NCBI GenBank assembly: GCA_902763535.1
Contig: CACWSG010000005.1
Location: 1 to 64,000 of the forward strand
DNA: 64,000 bases
Direction: 5' to 3'
From: an uncultured Pseudomonadota bacterium
Lineage (GTDB): Bacteria; Pseudomonadota; Alphaproteobacteria; RF32; CAG-239
The position numbers were made by a program, and so were the translations under genes. This document shows, in pieces, positions 44,765 to 54,329 of this stretch. The notes below the pieces were generated by a model. It worked only from the letters and a program-made list of their open reading frames with translations. It had not been told where the DNA came from and did no database searches. Numbering within the stretch: the first letter of the stretch is position 1; every line of letters starts with the position of its first letter.

Positions 44765-45223
44765 TTAGTTAGCAGCTACAACTGTAACAGCACGACGGTT
44801 TTGAGCCCAAGCGGTTTCGTTGTTGCCCAAAACAGCCGGTCTTTCTTTACCATAAGAAATGGTAGAGATTCTGTTGGCTGCAACACCTTTAGATACCAAG
44901 TATTGTTTTACGGCATTGGCACGTCTTTCACCCAAAGCCAAGTTGTATTCTCTGGTACCTCTTTCATCGCAGTAACCTTGAACAACAACATTTACATTGT
45001 CATGGCTCTTCAACCATTTTGCTTGAGAGTTCAAAACTTCAGCAGCATCAGCAGAAATAGCTGAGCTATCAAAAGCAAAGAATACTCTGTCTTCGGCGTT
45101 AGCCATAAAATCACGAGCTAATTTAGATTCACATTCGCTGCCACCGAACAAAGCGCTCTCACTCAAGGTTGAGCAAGCAGACAAAGCCATAACAGCACAA
45201 ACCAAACTTAAAAGTTTTTTCAT
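44765..45223 (-). CDS. pal: peptidoglycan-associated lipoprotein Pal
   Basis: Pal tethers the outer membrane to peptidoglycan with the Tol proteins. The 152-residue lipoprotein has a signal peptide ending in the lipobox LSAC, so Lgt modifies it. The OmpA-like domain has the peptidoglycan-binding VVQGYCDERGTREYNLALGE and the NRRAVTVV tail. ATG 45223 is preceded by GGAGAAAATTAAA. A terminator separates it from cpoB. The tolQRAB genes are not in the window. Confidence 0.94.
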   Translation of the reverse strand: MKKLLSLVCAVMALSACSTLSESALFGGSECESKLARDFMANAEDRVFFAFDSSAISADAAEVLNSQAKWLKSHDNVNVVVQGYCDERGTREYNLALGERRANAVKQYLVSKGVAANRISTISYGKERPAVLGNNETAWAQNRRAVTVVAAN

Positions 45224-45428
45224 TTTAATTTTCTCCATATGGGTTTTAAAATTTATCTCAGTTGCATAACAACTAATACAGGATTAACTTAACAATAAAA
45301 ACTTAATTTTCAACTAAAAAACATCATGTTTTGCAACTTTTTTTATTATTGCGATGTTTTTTATCGAGCGTTAAGCCTTTATTGCCTAGATAATCGCCGG
45401 AAATTTTTTTTCACTATAAACTTAAGGT

Positions 45429-45893
45429 TTATTTTTTCCATCTGGTTTGGCGCAAGGCTTCACCGATTGCCAAAGCTGCGGATATTGCCATATTGATTGA
45501 GCGGGCATTAGGGTTCATCGGTATGGTTAATCTGGCATCAGCCGTTTGGTGCACGGCTTCGGGGACACCGGCCGACTCGCGCCCCATCAAAATAATGTCA
45601 TTTTCTTGAAATGCAAAATCGGTGTAGGGCTGGCTGGCATGAGTAGTCATAAGGACTATGCGTCCGTATTCTTGAGGATTATTTTCCCGAAACTTTAGAA
45701 AATTCTCCCACGAATCGTGGCGGCGATATTGCGCAAAATCAAGATAGTCCATACCGGCGCGTTTCATCGCTTTTTCGTTGAACAAAAAACCGCATGGTTC
45801 AATAATGTCAATCGGCAAATCAAGGCAAGCGCCCAGACGCAACAGGGTTCCGGTGTTTTGCGGAATATCGGGTTGAAATAAAGCAAGCCGCAT
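45429..45893 (-). CDS. trmL: tRNA (cytidine/uridine-2'-O-)-methyltransferase TrmL
   Basis: TrmL methylates the wobble ribose of tRNA-Leu species. The 154-residue SPOUT enzyme has IPQNTGTLLRLGACLDLPID at the start, IILMGRESAGVPEAVH, and the trefoil knot end RLTIPMNPNARSINMAISAA. The chosen ATG 45893 follows AAAGGAGAAATTC. The tRNA-Leu(CAG) gene at 56.6 kb would be a possible substrate type (inference from family). Confidence 0.94.
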   Translation of the reverse strand: MRLALFQPDIPQNTGTLLRLGACLDLPIDIIEPCGFLFNEKAMKRAGMDYLDFAQYRRHDSWENFLKFRENNPQEYGRIVLMTTHASQPYTDFAFQENDIILMGRESAGVPEAVHQTADARLTIPMNPNARSINMAISAALAIGEALRQTRWKK

Positions 45894-45997
45894 TTTTTGA
45901 ATTTCTCCTTTTATGCTTGGCAATTTATAGTTTTTATCCTTTAGAAGCAAGGAAAAATTTTAAGATAACTTTTTATTCTCGGGATTTTTTCTTTTAT

Positions 45998-46220
45998 GTC
46001 ATTCTCGGGCTTGTTTTTTACTGTCATTCTCGGGCTTGACCCGAGAATCTAATAATGTCATCGCTTGAACGAACTTTTAGTGAGTGAGATTAGCGATCTT
46101 CCGATTTTCAAAATTCGTAGATGCCTTATCTCGCTCATACTTCGCTCGAGGCATGACAGGAAAGAAAACGGTTCAAAGCATGACACATTACCGTCACCCT
46201 CGGACTTGATCCGAGGGTCT
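45998..46220. repeat. cluster of palindromic repeat units
   Basis: Four complete units and two fragments lie here. 46022-46050: TGTCATTCTCGGG to CCCGAGAATCT. 46056-46099: TGTCATCGC to GCGATCT. 46119-46158 (opposite orientation): AGATGCC to GGCATGACA. 46192-46220: CGTCACCCTCGG to CCGAGGGTCT. Each keeps TGTC at one end and CT at the other, while the stem between them differs and remains complementary. No gene is present between 45894 and 46447. Confidence 0.85.
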
Positions 46221-46241
46221 ATTCTTAGGGAAACAAAAAAG

Positions 46242-46275
46242 CGGTAAGGTCTCAACAACCTTACCGTTTTTTCTT
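46242..46275. terminator. terminator-like hairpin with CTCAACA loop
   Basis: CGGTAAGGT (46242-46250), loop CTCAACA, ACCTTACCG (46258-46266), followed by TTTTTT and preceded by an A run. No gene on either strand ends here. The loop is identical to that of the hairpin at 48580. Confidence 0.75.
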
Positions 46276-46397
46276 TTAAACATCAGTCAATAAACTACTT
46301 AAAAAAAATCGCTTGCTATTAAAATTAAATTTTGCTACGATTCTGCTACAAAAATACTATTTATTCTTAAGTCTATGAATTGTCTCTTATTGTTTTT

Positions 46398-46427
46398 TTG
46401 ATTAAAAGACTGTGTTTGAAATATAAT
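46398..46427 (+). promoter_or_regulatory. promoter of the 63-residue membrane protein gene
   Basis: TTGATT (46398-46403), an 18-base spacer and TATAAT (46422-46427), 20 bases before the start codon, with an A/T leader and no Shine-Dalgarno. Confidence 0.55.
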
Positions 46428-46447
46428 AATCTTAAAATATAAAAAAC

Positions 46448-46639
46448 ATGAAAATTATTTTTCTCATTTTTTTATGGCTTTGCGCCCTCGCAGGCGTCGG
46501 GTTTTTCGGATTTCTCACGATAAAACTCCTTCGCAAGAAACAGAAAGATTATATCCTATGGATATTCACAGTTTTATCTATGGGCGTCACCGCACTGATG
46601 ATTTGGCTTTTGATTGCCTCATTCGGTAGCATTTTTTGA
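46448..46639 (+). CDS. small two-helix membrane protein, unknown
   Basis: The 63-residue product has two membrane helices (about residues 2-27 and 37-58) joined by a basic turn (LLRKKQKDY). No family is recognised. Both a promoter in front and a terminator behind support a real gene. The start codon has an A-rich leader without Shine-Dalgarno, as in other orphan genes of this window. Confidence 0.6.
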   Translation: MKIIFLIFLWLCALAGVGFFGFLTIKLLRKKQKDYILWIFTVLSMGVTALMIWLLIASFGSIF

Positions 46640-46650
46640 GTAGCCTTTAA

Positions 46651-46688
46651 CCTCTGTTTTTCTTCCATGAAAAACGGAGGTATTTTTT
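46651..46688 (+). terminator. terminator of the 63-residue membrane protein gene
   Basis: CCTCTGTTTTTC (46651-46662) pairs with GAAAAACGGAGG (46669-46680), with one G-T wobble, followed by TATTTTTT. It abuts the stop codon of the convergent ychF gene. Confidence 0.8.
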
Positions 46689-47796
46689 AAACATTAAACA
46701 AGAAATTGAGCAAATCGCCGTCTTGGACGACATAATCCTTGCCCTCGGAGCGCATTTTGCCAGCCTCTTTAGCGCCTTGCTCGCCGCCGAATTTAACAAA
46801 GTCATCAAACGAGATTGTTTCGGCTCTGATAAAGCCGCGCTCAAAATCAGAGTGGATAATTCCGGCGCAAACCGGTGCTTTGGAGCCTTTGATAAAAGTC
46901 CAAGCGCGCACTTCTTTCGGTCCGGCGGTAAAATAGGTTTGCAAGCCCAAAAGCTCATAACCCTCACGGATAATCTTGGCCAAACCGGTTTCGCTCAAAC
47001 CCAAATCAGCCAAAAACTCACCTCTTTCTTCCTCGTTCTCGAGCTGGGCAACTTCCGCCTCAATCGCCGCCGAAATCACTACGGCGCGAGCATTTTCGGC
47101 TTGAGCCTTGGCAAAAACTTTTTTAGAAAATTCATTACCCTCAGCCGCCGAAGCTTCATCAACATTGCAGACATACAAAACCGGTTTTGAGGTCAAAAGC
47201 TGCAAATTTTTATAAGCTTTGCAAGCATCTTTGTTGCTCTCGTCCGGCTTGGCGGTGCGGGCAGGTTTTCCGGCTTTCAAAGCTTCAATAACAGGTGTCA
47301 TCACTGCAACATTAACAATCGCTTCTTTGTCGCCACCACGGGCTTTTTTGGTTGCCTGATCAAGACGCTTTTCCAAAGATTCCAAATCGGCAATCATCAA
47401 TTCGGTTTCAACAATTTCGGCATCGCGTATCGGGTCAACCGAGCCTTCAACATGGGTAATATTATCGTCTTCAAAACAACGCAAAACATGGATTATGGCA
47501 TCAACCTCTCTAATGTTGGCCAAAAATTGGTTGCCCAAACCCTCGCCTTTGGACGCACCTTTTACCAAACCGGCAATATCGACAAATTCCAACTGAGTCG
47601 GGGTGACCATCTTGGGCTTAACCATTTCTTCCAAGATTTTAAGCCGTTTATCCGGCACGGCAACTCTGCCGACATTAGGCTCAATCGTGCAAAACGGAAA
47701 ATTAGCCGCTTGAGCGGCAATAGTTTGTGTCAAAGCGTTAAACAAAGTTGACTTACCGACATTAGGAAGTCCGACAATACCGCAATTAAATCCCAT
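46687..47796 (-). CDS. ychF: redox-regulated ribosome-binding ATPase YchF
   Basis: The 369-residue Obg-family P-loop protein has [19 protein letters not shown] at its start, [18 protein letters not shown] for switch II, and the C-terminal TGS-like domain ending [16 protein letters not shown]. YchF prefers ATP to GTP because of a changed G4 motif. The start ATG 47796 is chosen over the codon two residues earlier (47802), as CGGAG stands upstream. It converges with the small membrane protein gene. Confidence 0.95.
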   Translation of the reverse strand: MGFNCGIVGLPNVGKSTLFNALTQTIAAQAANFPFCTIEPNVGRVAVPDKRLKILEEMVKPKMVTPTQLEFVDIAGLVKGASKGEGLGNQFLANIREVDAIIHVLRCFEDDNITHVEGSVDPIRDAEIVETELMIADLESLEKRLDQATKKARGGDKEAIVNVAVMTPVIEALKAGKPARTAKPDESNKDACKAYKNLQLLTSKPVLYVCNVDEASAAEGNEFSKKVFAKAQAENARAVVISAAIEAEVAQLENEEERGEFLADLGLSETGLAKIIREGYELLGLQTYFTAGPKEVRAWTFIKGSKAPVCAGIIHSDFERGFIRAETISFDDFVKFGGEQGAKEAGKMRSEGKDYVVQDGDLLNFLFNV

Positions 47797-47894
47797 AATC
47801 AAAAAGCTCCGAATCTCAAATTTTCAAACTTGAGCCAAGTTATAAAACACTAAAACCGTTTTGGCAAACAAAAAGTAACATATTAAAAATCGGA

Positions 47895-47942
47895 AGATGC
47901 CTTACTCAGCCCTATGGGCTTCGGGCATGACAAAATTTAGAA
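47895..47942. repeat. single palindromic repeat unit
   Basis: The unit runs AGATGCC to GGGCATGACA (47895-47942), with the inner stem AGCCC/GGGCT. It belongs to the same family as those at 26.7, 28.6 and 46 kb. Otherwise 47797-48067 shows no gene. Confidence 0.75.
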
Positions 47943-48067
47943 TTGCCGTACCGGTAAATTTCACAACACTTTTCTTTAATTAAGCAAATACAAAAAACGA
48001 CTCGGATGCGAAAGTTTAAATTGAAAATAATGTGATAACTATATGATTTTATTTGATAAAAAAGTGC

Positions 48068-48097
48068 TTGCGGGGGGGGGTAAAATTGTGGTACAAT
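48068..48097 (+). promoter_or_regulatory. promoter with a poly-G tract in its spacer
   Basis: TTGCGG (48068-48073), an 18-base spacer and TACAAT (48092-48097). A run of nine G (48072-48080) overlaps the -35 box and fills half the spacer. Change of the run length by slippage would alter spacing toward or away from the 17-base optimum. Confidence 0.5.
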
Positions 48098-48131
48098 GGA
48101 ACTGTAAAATGATTATTAATTCTCTATAACT

Positions 48132-48188
48132 ATGAATAACTTGCTGTTGCTTTGGCTTCATCTTTGTTTTTGTGGTTTTAGAGGTTAA
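48132..48188 (+). CDS. 18-codon upstream peptide frame
   Basis: A short frame from ATG 48132 to TAA 48188 encodes a hydrophobic 18-residue peptide (MNNLLLLWLHLCFCGFRG). The ATG stands where the orphan genes of this window have their start codons relative to the TATTAATT leader. It could be a leader peptide that affects translation of the gene at 48256, or the true gene start followed by a frame change. Confidence 0.3.
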   Translation: MNNLLLLWLHLCFCGFRG

Positions 48189-48255
48189 TAATCTTTTTTT
48201 ATTAAAAATTAAAAGAGGATGGACCAACCTCGATAAAAAACCGGTAAAAAAAACC

Positions 48256-48561
48256 ATGAAGAAGAACAACGCAACCAACATCACCACCATCGAAAAAGAA
48301 GAAAGAATCAACCGTTGGTTGGTGCTAACTGCGATTTTTGTGGGGGTGATAGGCAGGTGTATGGTGACCGCCCCGTGGCATCTGGGAGTAATTGCAATTA
48401 TAACGATTGTCAGCGGAGCAATCCTTGGGTGGATCCGTGACAAGGATGCAGTGTCCGCCCTGTGCGGTGCCGGTCTGGCAATTGTCGTTACCACCGTGGC
48501 AATGGGGATAACAAGCCTCATCGGCGGAGCAATCATAATGATATTCGGGCTCTGGCAATAA
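48256..48561 (+). CDS. small membrane protein, unknown
   Basis: The 101-residue product from ATG 48256 has a charged N-terminus (KKNNATNITTIEKEERINR) and about three membrane helices (residues 21-40, 42-60 and 68-95). The frame is open upstream to 48172 but those codons do not look conserved or coding. There is no clear Shine-Dalgarno at 48256, so the start is uncertain. It is expressed from the poly-G promoter, if active, and followed by a terminator. Confidence 0.55.
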   Translation: MKKNNATNITTIEKEERINRWLVLTAIFVGVIGRCMVTAPWHLGVIAIITIVSGAILGWIRDKDAVSALCGAGLAIVVTTVAMGITSLIGGAIIMIFGLWQ

Positions 48562-48579
48562 CGAGGCTAATCGGAAAAT

Positions 48580-48620
48580 AAAACGGCAAGGTCTCAACAA
48601 CCTTGCCGTTTTGGCTTTTT
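48580..48620. terminator. bidirectional terminator with CTCAACA loop
   Basis: AAAACGGCAAGGT (48580-48592), loop CTCAACA, ACCTTGCCGTTTT (48600-48612), then GGCTTTTT. It serves the plus-strand membrane gene and the fabZ end. The stem differs from the 46242 hairpin by a T-A to C-G pair change. Confidence 0.85.
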
Positions 48621-48632
48621 AAATAATGATAA

Positions 48633-49070
48633 TTAACCAACCAAGGCACTGAAGGTTGCCTCTGATACCACTTTGTCATCAACATAAGCTTTGGCTTCAA
48701 AAACATATACCTTACCATGCGATTTGACTTTTTGCGCGTGCATCTTAAGCTGGCAGTTCGGTACCACCATCTGGCGAAATTTGACCTTATCAATCGACAT
48801 AAAAAAGACTTGAGTCGGCGGATTGGGTTCACCACGCAAGGCCTCCATCACCACACAACCGGCGGTTTGCGCCATGGCCTCAATCTGCAAAACTCCGGGC
48901 ATTACCGGATTGCCGGGAAAATGTCCGCGGAAAAAATCCATATCAGAAGTAATATTTTTATAGCCGATACCCTCTTCACCGCTTTCTATAATCTCAATTT
49001 TATCAACCCACAAAAACGGATCACGATGCGGCAAAAGCTTTAAGATATCGTCACGATTATAAGTCTTCAT
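48633..49070 (-). CDS. fabZ: 3-hydroxyacyl-[ACP] dehydratase FabZ
   Basis: FabZ dehydrates 3-hydroxyacyl-ACP in fatty-acid elongation and competes with LpxD and LpxA for the hydroxyacyl-ACP. The 145-residue hotdog protein has the catalytic His in FFRGHFPGNPVMPGV and the Glu in LQIEAMAQTAG. It lies 11 bases after lpxD and ends the bamA-lpxD-fabZ run. Confidence 0.96.
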   Translation of the reverse strand: MKTYNRDDILKLLPHRDPFLWVDKIEIIESGEEGIGYKNITSDMDFFRGHFPGNPVMPGVLQIEAMAQTAGCVVMEALRGEPNPPTQVFFMSIDKVKFRQMVVPNCQLKMHAQKVKSHGKVYVFEAKAYVDDKVVSEATFSALVG

Positions 49071-49081
49071 CTTCTATTCAC

Positions 49082-50095
49082 CTATTTCTTCCATAATTTT
49101 TGTACGCAGGCTGTTTGTTTCATAAAATCACGAGCGCCGATAGCCGGTGTTCCCATAATGGTTGAACCTGCCTCAACATCACGCATAACTCCTGACTGAG
49201 CTCCGATTTGCGCCATATCGCCGATATTCAAATGATCGGCGAATCCAACCTGACCGCCGGCAACAACATAATTGCCAAAGGTGCAAGATCCGGCAACTCC
49301 GACTTGAGCCACCAAAATACATCCACGCCCCAGCTTGTCGTTATGAGCAACCTGCACCAAGTTATCAATACGGCAACCATCGCCGATTACTGTGTCATCC
49401 AAAGCACCGCGATCGACGCAAGAGTTGGCTCCAATTTCGACATCATTGCCGATAATAACTCTGCCCAACTGGGCTATTCTTTGGTGCTGACCGGCAACCG
49501 TTTGAAAGCCGAAGCCGTCCCAACCGATACGCGCTCCGCCATAGATATAAACATTGTTGCCAAGAATAGCGTGCATAACATTGGCATTAGCACCGATACG
49601 GCAGTTGTTGCCCAAAACACAATTATCGCCGATGGTGCAATTGGGCTCCAGATAACAATTATCGCCAATCACCGCACCATCGCCAACCACAGCATTGGCT
49701 CCGATATAGCAGTCTTTGCCGATTTTTGCACTCGAGGAAACAACCGCACGCTCGTGAATTTCCGGTGCATGCATAATCTCGGTATACATAGCACGATTGA
49801 GTTTGATAAAAGCACTGTGCGGATCATCACAGGTGAGCACAATAACGCCTTGCGGTATCAACTCGACAAACGCCGAAGTGGTAACGCAGGCAGTTGTTTT
49901 GATTTGTGATGCCATTTCTTTTTTCTTACGATCAAAGAAGAAACAAATTTCGCCATCTTTGTCCGAAGTTATGCCGGCAATATCGTTAATCATAACATCT
50001 GCCTTGGATGCATCTTGCAATTCGGCGCCGCAAATGTCAGCAATTTTGCCAAGCGAAAATGGTCCGTTGTTTTTGTAAAAACGGCTGTCTATCAT
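49082..50095 (-). CDS. lpxD: UDP-3-O-acylglucosamine N-acyltransferase
   Basis: LpxD adds the N-linked hydroxyacyl chain to UDP-3-O-acylglucosamine. The 337-residue protein has an N-terminal uridine-binding domain and a beta-helix of hexapeptide repeats ([20 protein letters not shown]). The catalytic His is in [18 protein letters not shown]. It is followed by fabZ after 11 bases and preceded by bamA after 13. Confidence 0.96.
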   Translation of the reverse strand: MIDSRFYKNNGPFSLGKIADICGAELQDASKADVMINDIAGITSDKDGEICFFFDRKKKEMASQIKTTACVTTSAFVELIPQGVIVLTCDDPHSAFIKLNRAMYTEIMHAPEIHERAVVSSSAKIGKDCYIGANAVVGDGAVIGDNCYLEPNCTIGDNCVLGNNCRIGANANVMHAILGNNVYIYGGARIGWDGFGFQTVAGQHQRIAQLGRVIIGNDVEIGANSCVDRGALDDTVIGDGCRIDNLVQVAHNDKLGRGCILVAQVGVAGSCTFGNYVVAGGQVGFADHLNIGDMAQIGAQSGVMRDVEAGSTIMGTPAIGARDFMKQTACVQKLWKK

Positions 50096-50108
50096 TATAA
50101 TTTCTCCC

Positions 50109-52370
50109 TTATAAACGAGTACCGAAATTCAAACGGAATACCTCGGTTTCATCATACTTTTCTTTGACAACCGGGAAACCGAAATCAATATCAATTTGTC
50201 CCATAGGTGAAATCCACTGGAAGCCAAAACCTACCGAAACTCTGGCCTTGTCAGAATAGTAGACATCATTCGTATCAATTCCGTCAGGTTTGCCCAACAT
50301 TCCGACATCGGTAAACACATGAGCACTGATACCCAATTCATCCAAGCCAATCGGGAAGCCCAACTCAGCTCCGGTATATACCATCCAGTTGCCGCCTAAA
50401 GCGTCATCTGTATGTTTATCACGGGCACCGATACCGCCAACCTCAAAACCACGCATAGTATAGCCGCCCAAATAGTAACGGTTAGCCAAACGCACCGGCT
50501 CGTCGGAGTAGCCATCAATATAACCGGCATTGGCAAAGAACTTAAAGGTGTAGTAATCCATCATAGTGTAGTACCAATAAGCCTTACCATCAAACTTGTA
50601 GTATTTTTCATCACCGCCAAGTCCGGCAAAATCACCACCGGCCATCAAGAAATAACCGTTGCGGGTAAAGTTGGCAGAATCGCGTTTGTCATAAACAAAA
50701 GTGGTTCCAACCGAAGATCCGGTATATTCGCCTTTTTCAGCCTGAATGTATTTTGATGCATATTGTCCGACAGATGTGATTTCATCTTTTTTCAATGTAT
50801 ATCTCAACTGCTGCGACAAATCATCGGTGTAATTCCAACCGGTGCGCAAACGACCTCCGGTAGTGCGGCTGTCATAAGAACTCTCATCTTGATAGTCTTG
50901 GCGCGAATGGAACAAATCAACACCGGCACGCAAGCGACGATCCAAGAAATAAGGCTCGGTAAAACTGAAATCAAAATCTTGAGATTTTTGCGAAACCGCC
51001 ACATCAAATGAGGCCTGTTGTCCAACTCCGCGGAAGTTGTTTTCGGTAACTCCGGTACGAACAAGAGCACCGTTAACTGTTGAAAAACCAACACCGACAT
51101 TAAAATATCCGGTTGACTTTTCTTTGACATCAATATTCAAATCGGCACGGTTGCCGTCTTTGGCCGAAGTATCAATATCAACTTTTTCAAAATAGTCCAA
51201 ATTCTCCAAATTGCGACGAGAATCTTTTATCTTGGAAGCGTTGAAAGCGTCGCCCTCACCCAAGCGCAATTCACGACGAATAACTTTGTCATGGGTACGT
51301 GTGTTGCCTTTGATATTGATGCGATCAATAAAGAAGCGCTCGCCCTCGCGAATATGGAAAGTCAAATCAGCCGTACCATCTGAAGTGTTGCGATAGTCTT
51401 CGGGGACAACTTCTACAAAAGCAAAACCTTTTTTGCCCAACTCGTCGGTCAATGCCGTTATACTCTTATCAATGTCGTCGGTATTGTAAACATCACCGCT
51501 TTCGACTTCCAAAAATTTGTAAAAATCATCAGCGTTGACATCATTGATATCTGAAACAATTTTAATATTGTTCAATTTGTATTTTTGACCTTCATCAACC
51601 ACAAAAGTCAAAGTAAATGATTTTTTGTTGGAGCTTAATTCAGCGACATTGGAAACAACTCTGAAATCAGCATAACCTTTTTTGTGATAAAAACGACGCA
51701 ACAATTCTTTGTCATATTCAGCCTTTTCGGCATCATAATTTTCCGAAGAGGAGAATATGCGATACCAGCGGCTTTCTTTGCTCATAATAACTTCTTGCAA
51801 TTCTTTCGCCGAATAGTGCTGATTACCGATAAAGTTAATCTTGTCAATAACTGCTGTCGGTCCTTCATCAATATTAAATATCAAATCAACTCGATTTTGA
51901 TCACGGCGGATAATCTCAGGATTTACAACCGTGGCATAGCGACCGGAACGACGATAAACTTCCATGATGCGGCGAACATCTTCCTGAACCTTGGCGCGTG
52001 AAAATGTGGAGCGCGGCGCCAAACGAACCTCAGAGGTTAGCATTTCATCATCAATTTTGTCATTACCATCAAATAAAACTTGTGAAATTATCGGATTTTC
52101 CGAAACATGAACTCTCATCACATTGGCAGCATCGACATTGATTGATACATCCTCAAACAATCCGGTAGAATACAAATTTTTTAAGGCTGAGTTCATCGCC
52201 TCATCAGTGGTGCTTGCGCCTGATTTGATGTTGATATACGACAACACGGTTTCAGGCTCAACGCGCTGCAATCCGTCAATTTTGATGTCTTTGACATAAA
52301 CAGACGAGGCCAAAGCACTGGTCGAGGTCAGCAAACATCCCAAAAAACTTACCATATTTATTTTTTTCAT
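50109..52370 (-). CDS. bamA: outer-membrane assembly factor BamA
   Basis: BamA is the central barrel of the BAM complex, which inserts outer-membrane proteins. The 753-residue protein has a signal peptide (start [20 protein letters not shown]), five POTRA domains to about residue 405 and a 16-strand C-terminal barrel. The conserved barrel end is typical, with [19 protein letters not shown] and a final Phe-containing segment. ATG 52370 is preceded by GGAGTGTAAA. It sits in the usual alphaproteobacterial envelope cluster. Confidence 0.96.
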   Translation of the reverse strand: MKKINMVSFLGCLLTSTSALASSVYVKDIKIDGLQRVEPETVLSYINIKSGASTTDEAMNSALKNLYSTGLFEDVSINVDAANVMRVHVSENPIISQVLFDGNDKIDDEMLTSEVRLAPRSTFSRAKVQEDVRRIMEVYRRSGRYATVVNPEIIRRDQNRVDLIFNIDEGPTAVIDKINFIGNQHYSAKELQEVIMSKESRWYRIFSSSENYDAEKAEYDKELLRRFYHKKGYADFRVVSNVAELSSNKKSFTLTFVVDEGQKYKLNNIKIVSDINDVNADDFYKFLEVESGDVYNTDDIDKSITALTDELGKKGFAFVEVVPEDYRNTSDGTADLTFHIREGERFFIDRINIKGNTRTHDKVIRRELRLGEGDAFNASKIKDSRRNLENLDYFEKVDIDTSAKDGNRADLNIDVKEKSTGYFNVGVGFSTVNGALVRTGVTENNFRGVGQQASFDVAVSQKSQDFDFSFTEPYFLDRRLRAGVDLFHSRQDYQDESSYDSRTTGGRLRTGWNYTDDLSQQLRYTLKKDEITSVGQYASKYIQAEKGEYTGSSVGTTFVYDKRDSANFTRNGYFLMAGGDFAGLGGDEKYYKFDGKAYWYYTMMDYYTFKFFANAGYIDGYSDEPVRLANRYYLGGYTMRGFEVGGIGARDKHTDDALGGNWMVYTGAELGFPIGLDELGISAHVFTDVGMLGKPDGIDTNDVYYSDKARVSVGFGFQWISPMGQIDIDFGFPVVKEKYDETEVFRLNFGTRL

Positions 52371-52400
52371 TTTACACTCCACTTGCTATAAAAATTACTT

Positions 52401-53525
52401 TTAAGAAAACCATCTTTTAATAAGGTGAATAATGTCGTTATAGGTAGCAAAAAACATCAATGCTATCAACAAGGCAAAGCCAAATTTGAAAACCCATTCT
52501 TTGGCTTTTTCATTAATTTCACGTCTTATTACTATTTCAATTAAAAAGATTACAACATGACCACCGTCTAAAACCGGTATCGGAAAAAGATTAATCAAGC
52601 CCAAATTAATTGATAGCAGAGCAGTAAACACCAACAAATCTATCCATGAATTGGATTTTGATATGTCGCCGCTCATTTCGGCAATGCGTACTATTCCGCC
52701 CAAATCTTCGGTTCCACGCGCACCGGTTATCATTTGATAAACTCCGCGCAATGTCATGGTGGTTATACGCCAAGTCTCACTGACTGATTCTTTTAGTGCT
52801 TCACCTAATGACAATTTTATCGGGCTGAATTCTATACTGTTTACCGAAGTAACTCCGACTACCGGCTTGGTCGTTTTAACCCCCGATGCTTCATCATCAA
52901 TAAGTTTTAAGTGAACATCTATGTCTAAAACATCATCGCCACGGCGCAATTTAATCGCTGAAGTGCCGCTGGTATTCATCTCAATTTCTTGTCTGAATTC
53001 TTGAAAGGTTTTGACCTCCCTGCCATCCACGCTCAAAACTCTATCACCCGGCAAAATTCCAGCTTCTTGCGCAGCACTGTTTTCCAGAACTGTTCCAATG
53101 ACCGGAGGAAAATCCATTTTGCCAAGAATAGCAAAAATACCAAAAAATACCAAAATAGCAAAAAGATAATTAAAACCGGGACCGCCAATCACAATAGCCA
53201 ATTTTTTAAACGGGTTTTGATAAGCAAAAGCATATTTTTTGTCTTCATCAGACAATTCTGATGCTTTGTTGGTTGATGACGAGGCATCATCATCCCCTAA
53301 AAATTTGCAATAGCCGCCTAAAGGAATCGCGGATATCTTCCACAATGTGCCGGATTTGTCAGCTTTGCCCCATAACTGTTTGCCAAAGCCGATGGAAAAT
53401 TCAGCAACCTTAACTCCGCAGAGCTTTGCCACCAAATAATGCCCGAACTCGTGAACAAAAACCAATACTCCGAGTACGACTAAAAACGGAACGACATAAT
53501 ATATTATGTTAATTAACCAATTCAT
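52401..53525 (-). CDS. rseP: site-2 zinc metalloprotease RseP
   Basis: RseP cuts membrane-embedded anti-sigma factors and signal peptides. The 374-residue protein has the zinc-binding HEFGH near residue 25 in the first membrane helix, a PDZ domain in the middle (GDRVLSVDGREVKTFQEFRQ) and the third ligand Asp in LINLFPIPVLDGGHVVIFL. It lies between cdsA and bamA; dxr, usually located in this cluster, is missing. Confidence 0.95.
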   Translation of the reverse strand: MNWLINIIYYVVPFLVVLGVLVFVHEFGHYLVAKLCGVKVAEFSIGFGKQLWGKADKSGTLWKISAIPLGGYCKFLGDDDASSSTNKASELSDEDKKYAFAYQNPFKKLAIVIGGPGFNYLFAILVFFGIFAILGKMDFPPVIGTVLENSAAQEAGILPGDRVLSVDGREVKTFQEFRQEIEMNTSGTSAIKLRRGDDVLDIDVHLKLIDDEASGVKTTKPVVGVTSVNSIEFSPIKLSLGEALKESVSETWRITTMTLRGVYQMITGARGTEDLGGIVRIAEMSGDISKSNSWIDLLVFTALLSINLGLINLFPIPVLDGGHVVIFLIEIVIRREINEKAKEWVFKFGFALLIALMFFATYNDIIHLIKRWFS

Positions 53526-53537
53526 TTAACTACCCTA

Positions 53538-54329
53538 TTATTCAAAAGCTATTTTCATAATTTGCAGCAAACCGTATGTAAACGGTGCAGCAAAAATCAG
53601 TCCGTCAATACGATCAAAAATTCCGCCATGTCCGGGGATAAGATTGCTGGAATCCTTTAATCCCAAATGACGTTTCATCGCTGATTCGACCAAATCGCCA
53701 ATTTGAGCAATTACCGTGATAATACCGGCCAAAATAACCGCATTAGCCATATATTTATCCCCGCCAAACCAGTGGCAAGCGCACCAACTTATGGTTACTG
53801 ACAACAGCATACCGCCAAACAAACCGGCCCAAGTTTTGTTCGGAGAAATACGCGGTGCCAATTTGGGTCCATGCAAAGTAGAGCCAAACAAATAACCGCC
53901 TATATCAACAGCCCAAACTGCGCACATATACCACAAAACCACTCCGGCGCCATAACTGATGTAAAGCGCCATTATAGAACCGATACCGATTGCTATATAG
54001 GGAACACCCAATACACGCAAAAACAGGTGCTTGTCGCGACGCCAACAAAAACCGCCCAGCAAACTTAAAACTATAATTGTTCCGCCGGCGATATAATAAG
54101 GTGACATCATAACCGCCACTACTGTCGCTAACAGGTAAGAAAGAGCGGCAAACCCTTCTGTGCGACCGCGCAACATATGTGCCCATTCCCAAGATAAAAG
54201 TGCGGCTGCACCCAACGCCAAAAGCGATACAGCTTCCCTTCCACCCAGCACACAACCAACGACTACCGGAACCAAAATAAGAGTCGTAACCAACCTTTTA
54301 ATGAAAGAATTTAATTTAGACTTTGCCAT
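53538..54329 (-). CDS. cdsA: phosphatidate cytidylyltransferase
   Basis: CdsA makes CDP-diacylglycerol for phospholipids. The 263-residue membrane protein has about seven helices and the family signature in the C-terminal half: GLFGGMLLSVTISW-like region preceded by SPNKTWAG, and SAMKRHLGLKDSSNLIPGHG followed by GIFDRIDGLIFAAP. It overlaps uppS by 14 bases. Confidence 0.95.
   Translation of the reverse strand: MAKSKLNSFIKRLVTTLILVPVVVGCVLGGREAVSLLALGAAALLSWEWAHMLRGRTEGFAALSYLLATVVAVMMSPYYIAGGTIIVLSLLGGFCWRRDKHLFLRVLGVPYIAIGIGSIMALYISYGAGVVLWYMCAVWAVDIGGYLFGSTLHGPKLAPRISPNKTWAGLFGGMLLSVTISWCACHWFGGDKYMANAVILAGIITVIAQIGDLVESAMKRHLGLKDSSNLIPGHGGIFDRIDGLIFAAPFTYGLLQIMKIAFE

Noticed and set aside
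46058..46258. Frames of 60-66 residues on both strands in the repeat cluster
   Set aside because: They consist of palindromic units, which happen to be open; no start signals.
49208..49909. 233-residue plus-strand frame opposite lpxD
   Set aside because: It results from the regular hexapeptide codon pattern of lpxD on the other strand.
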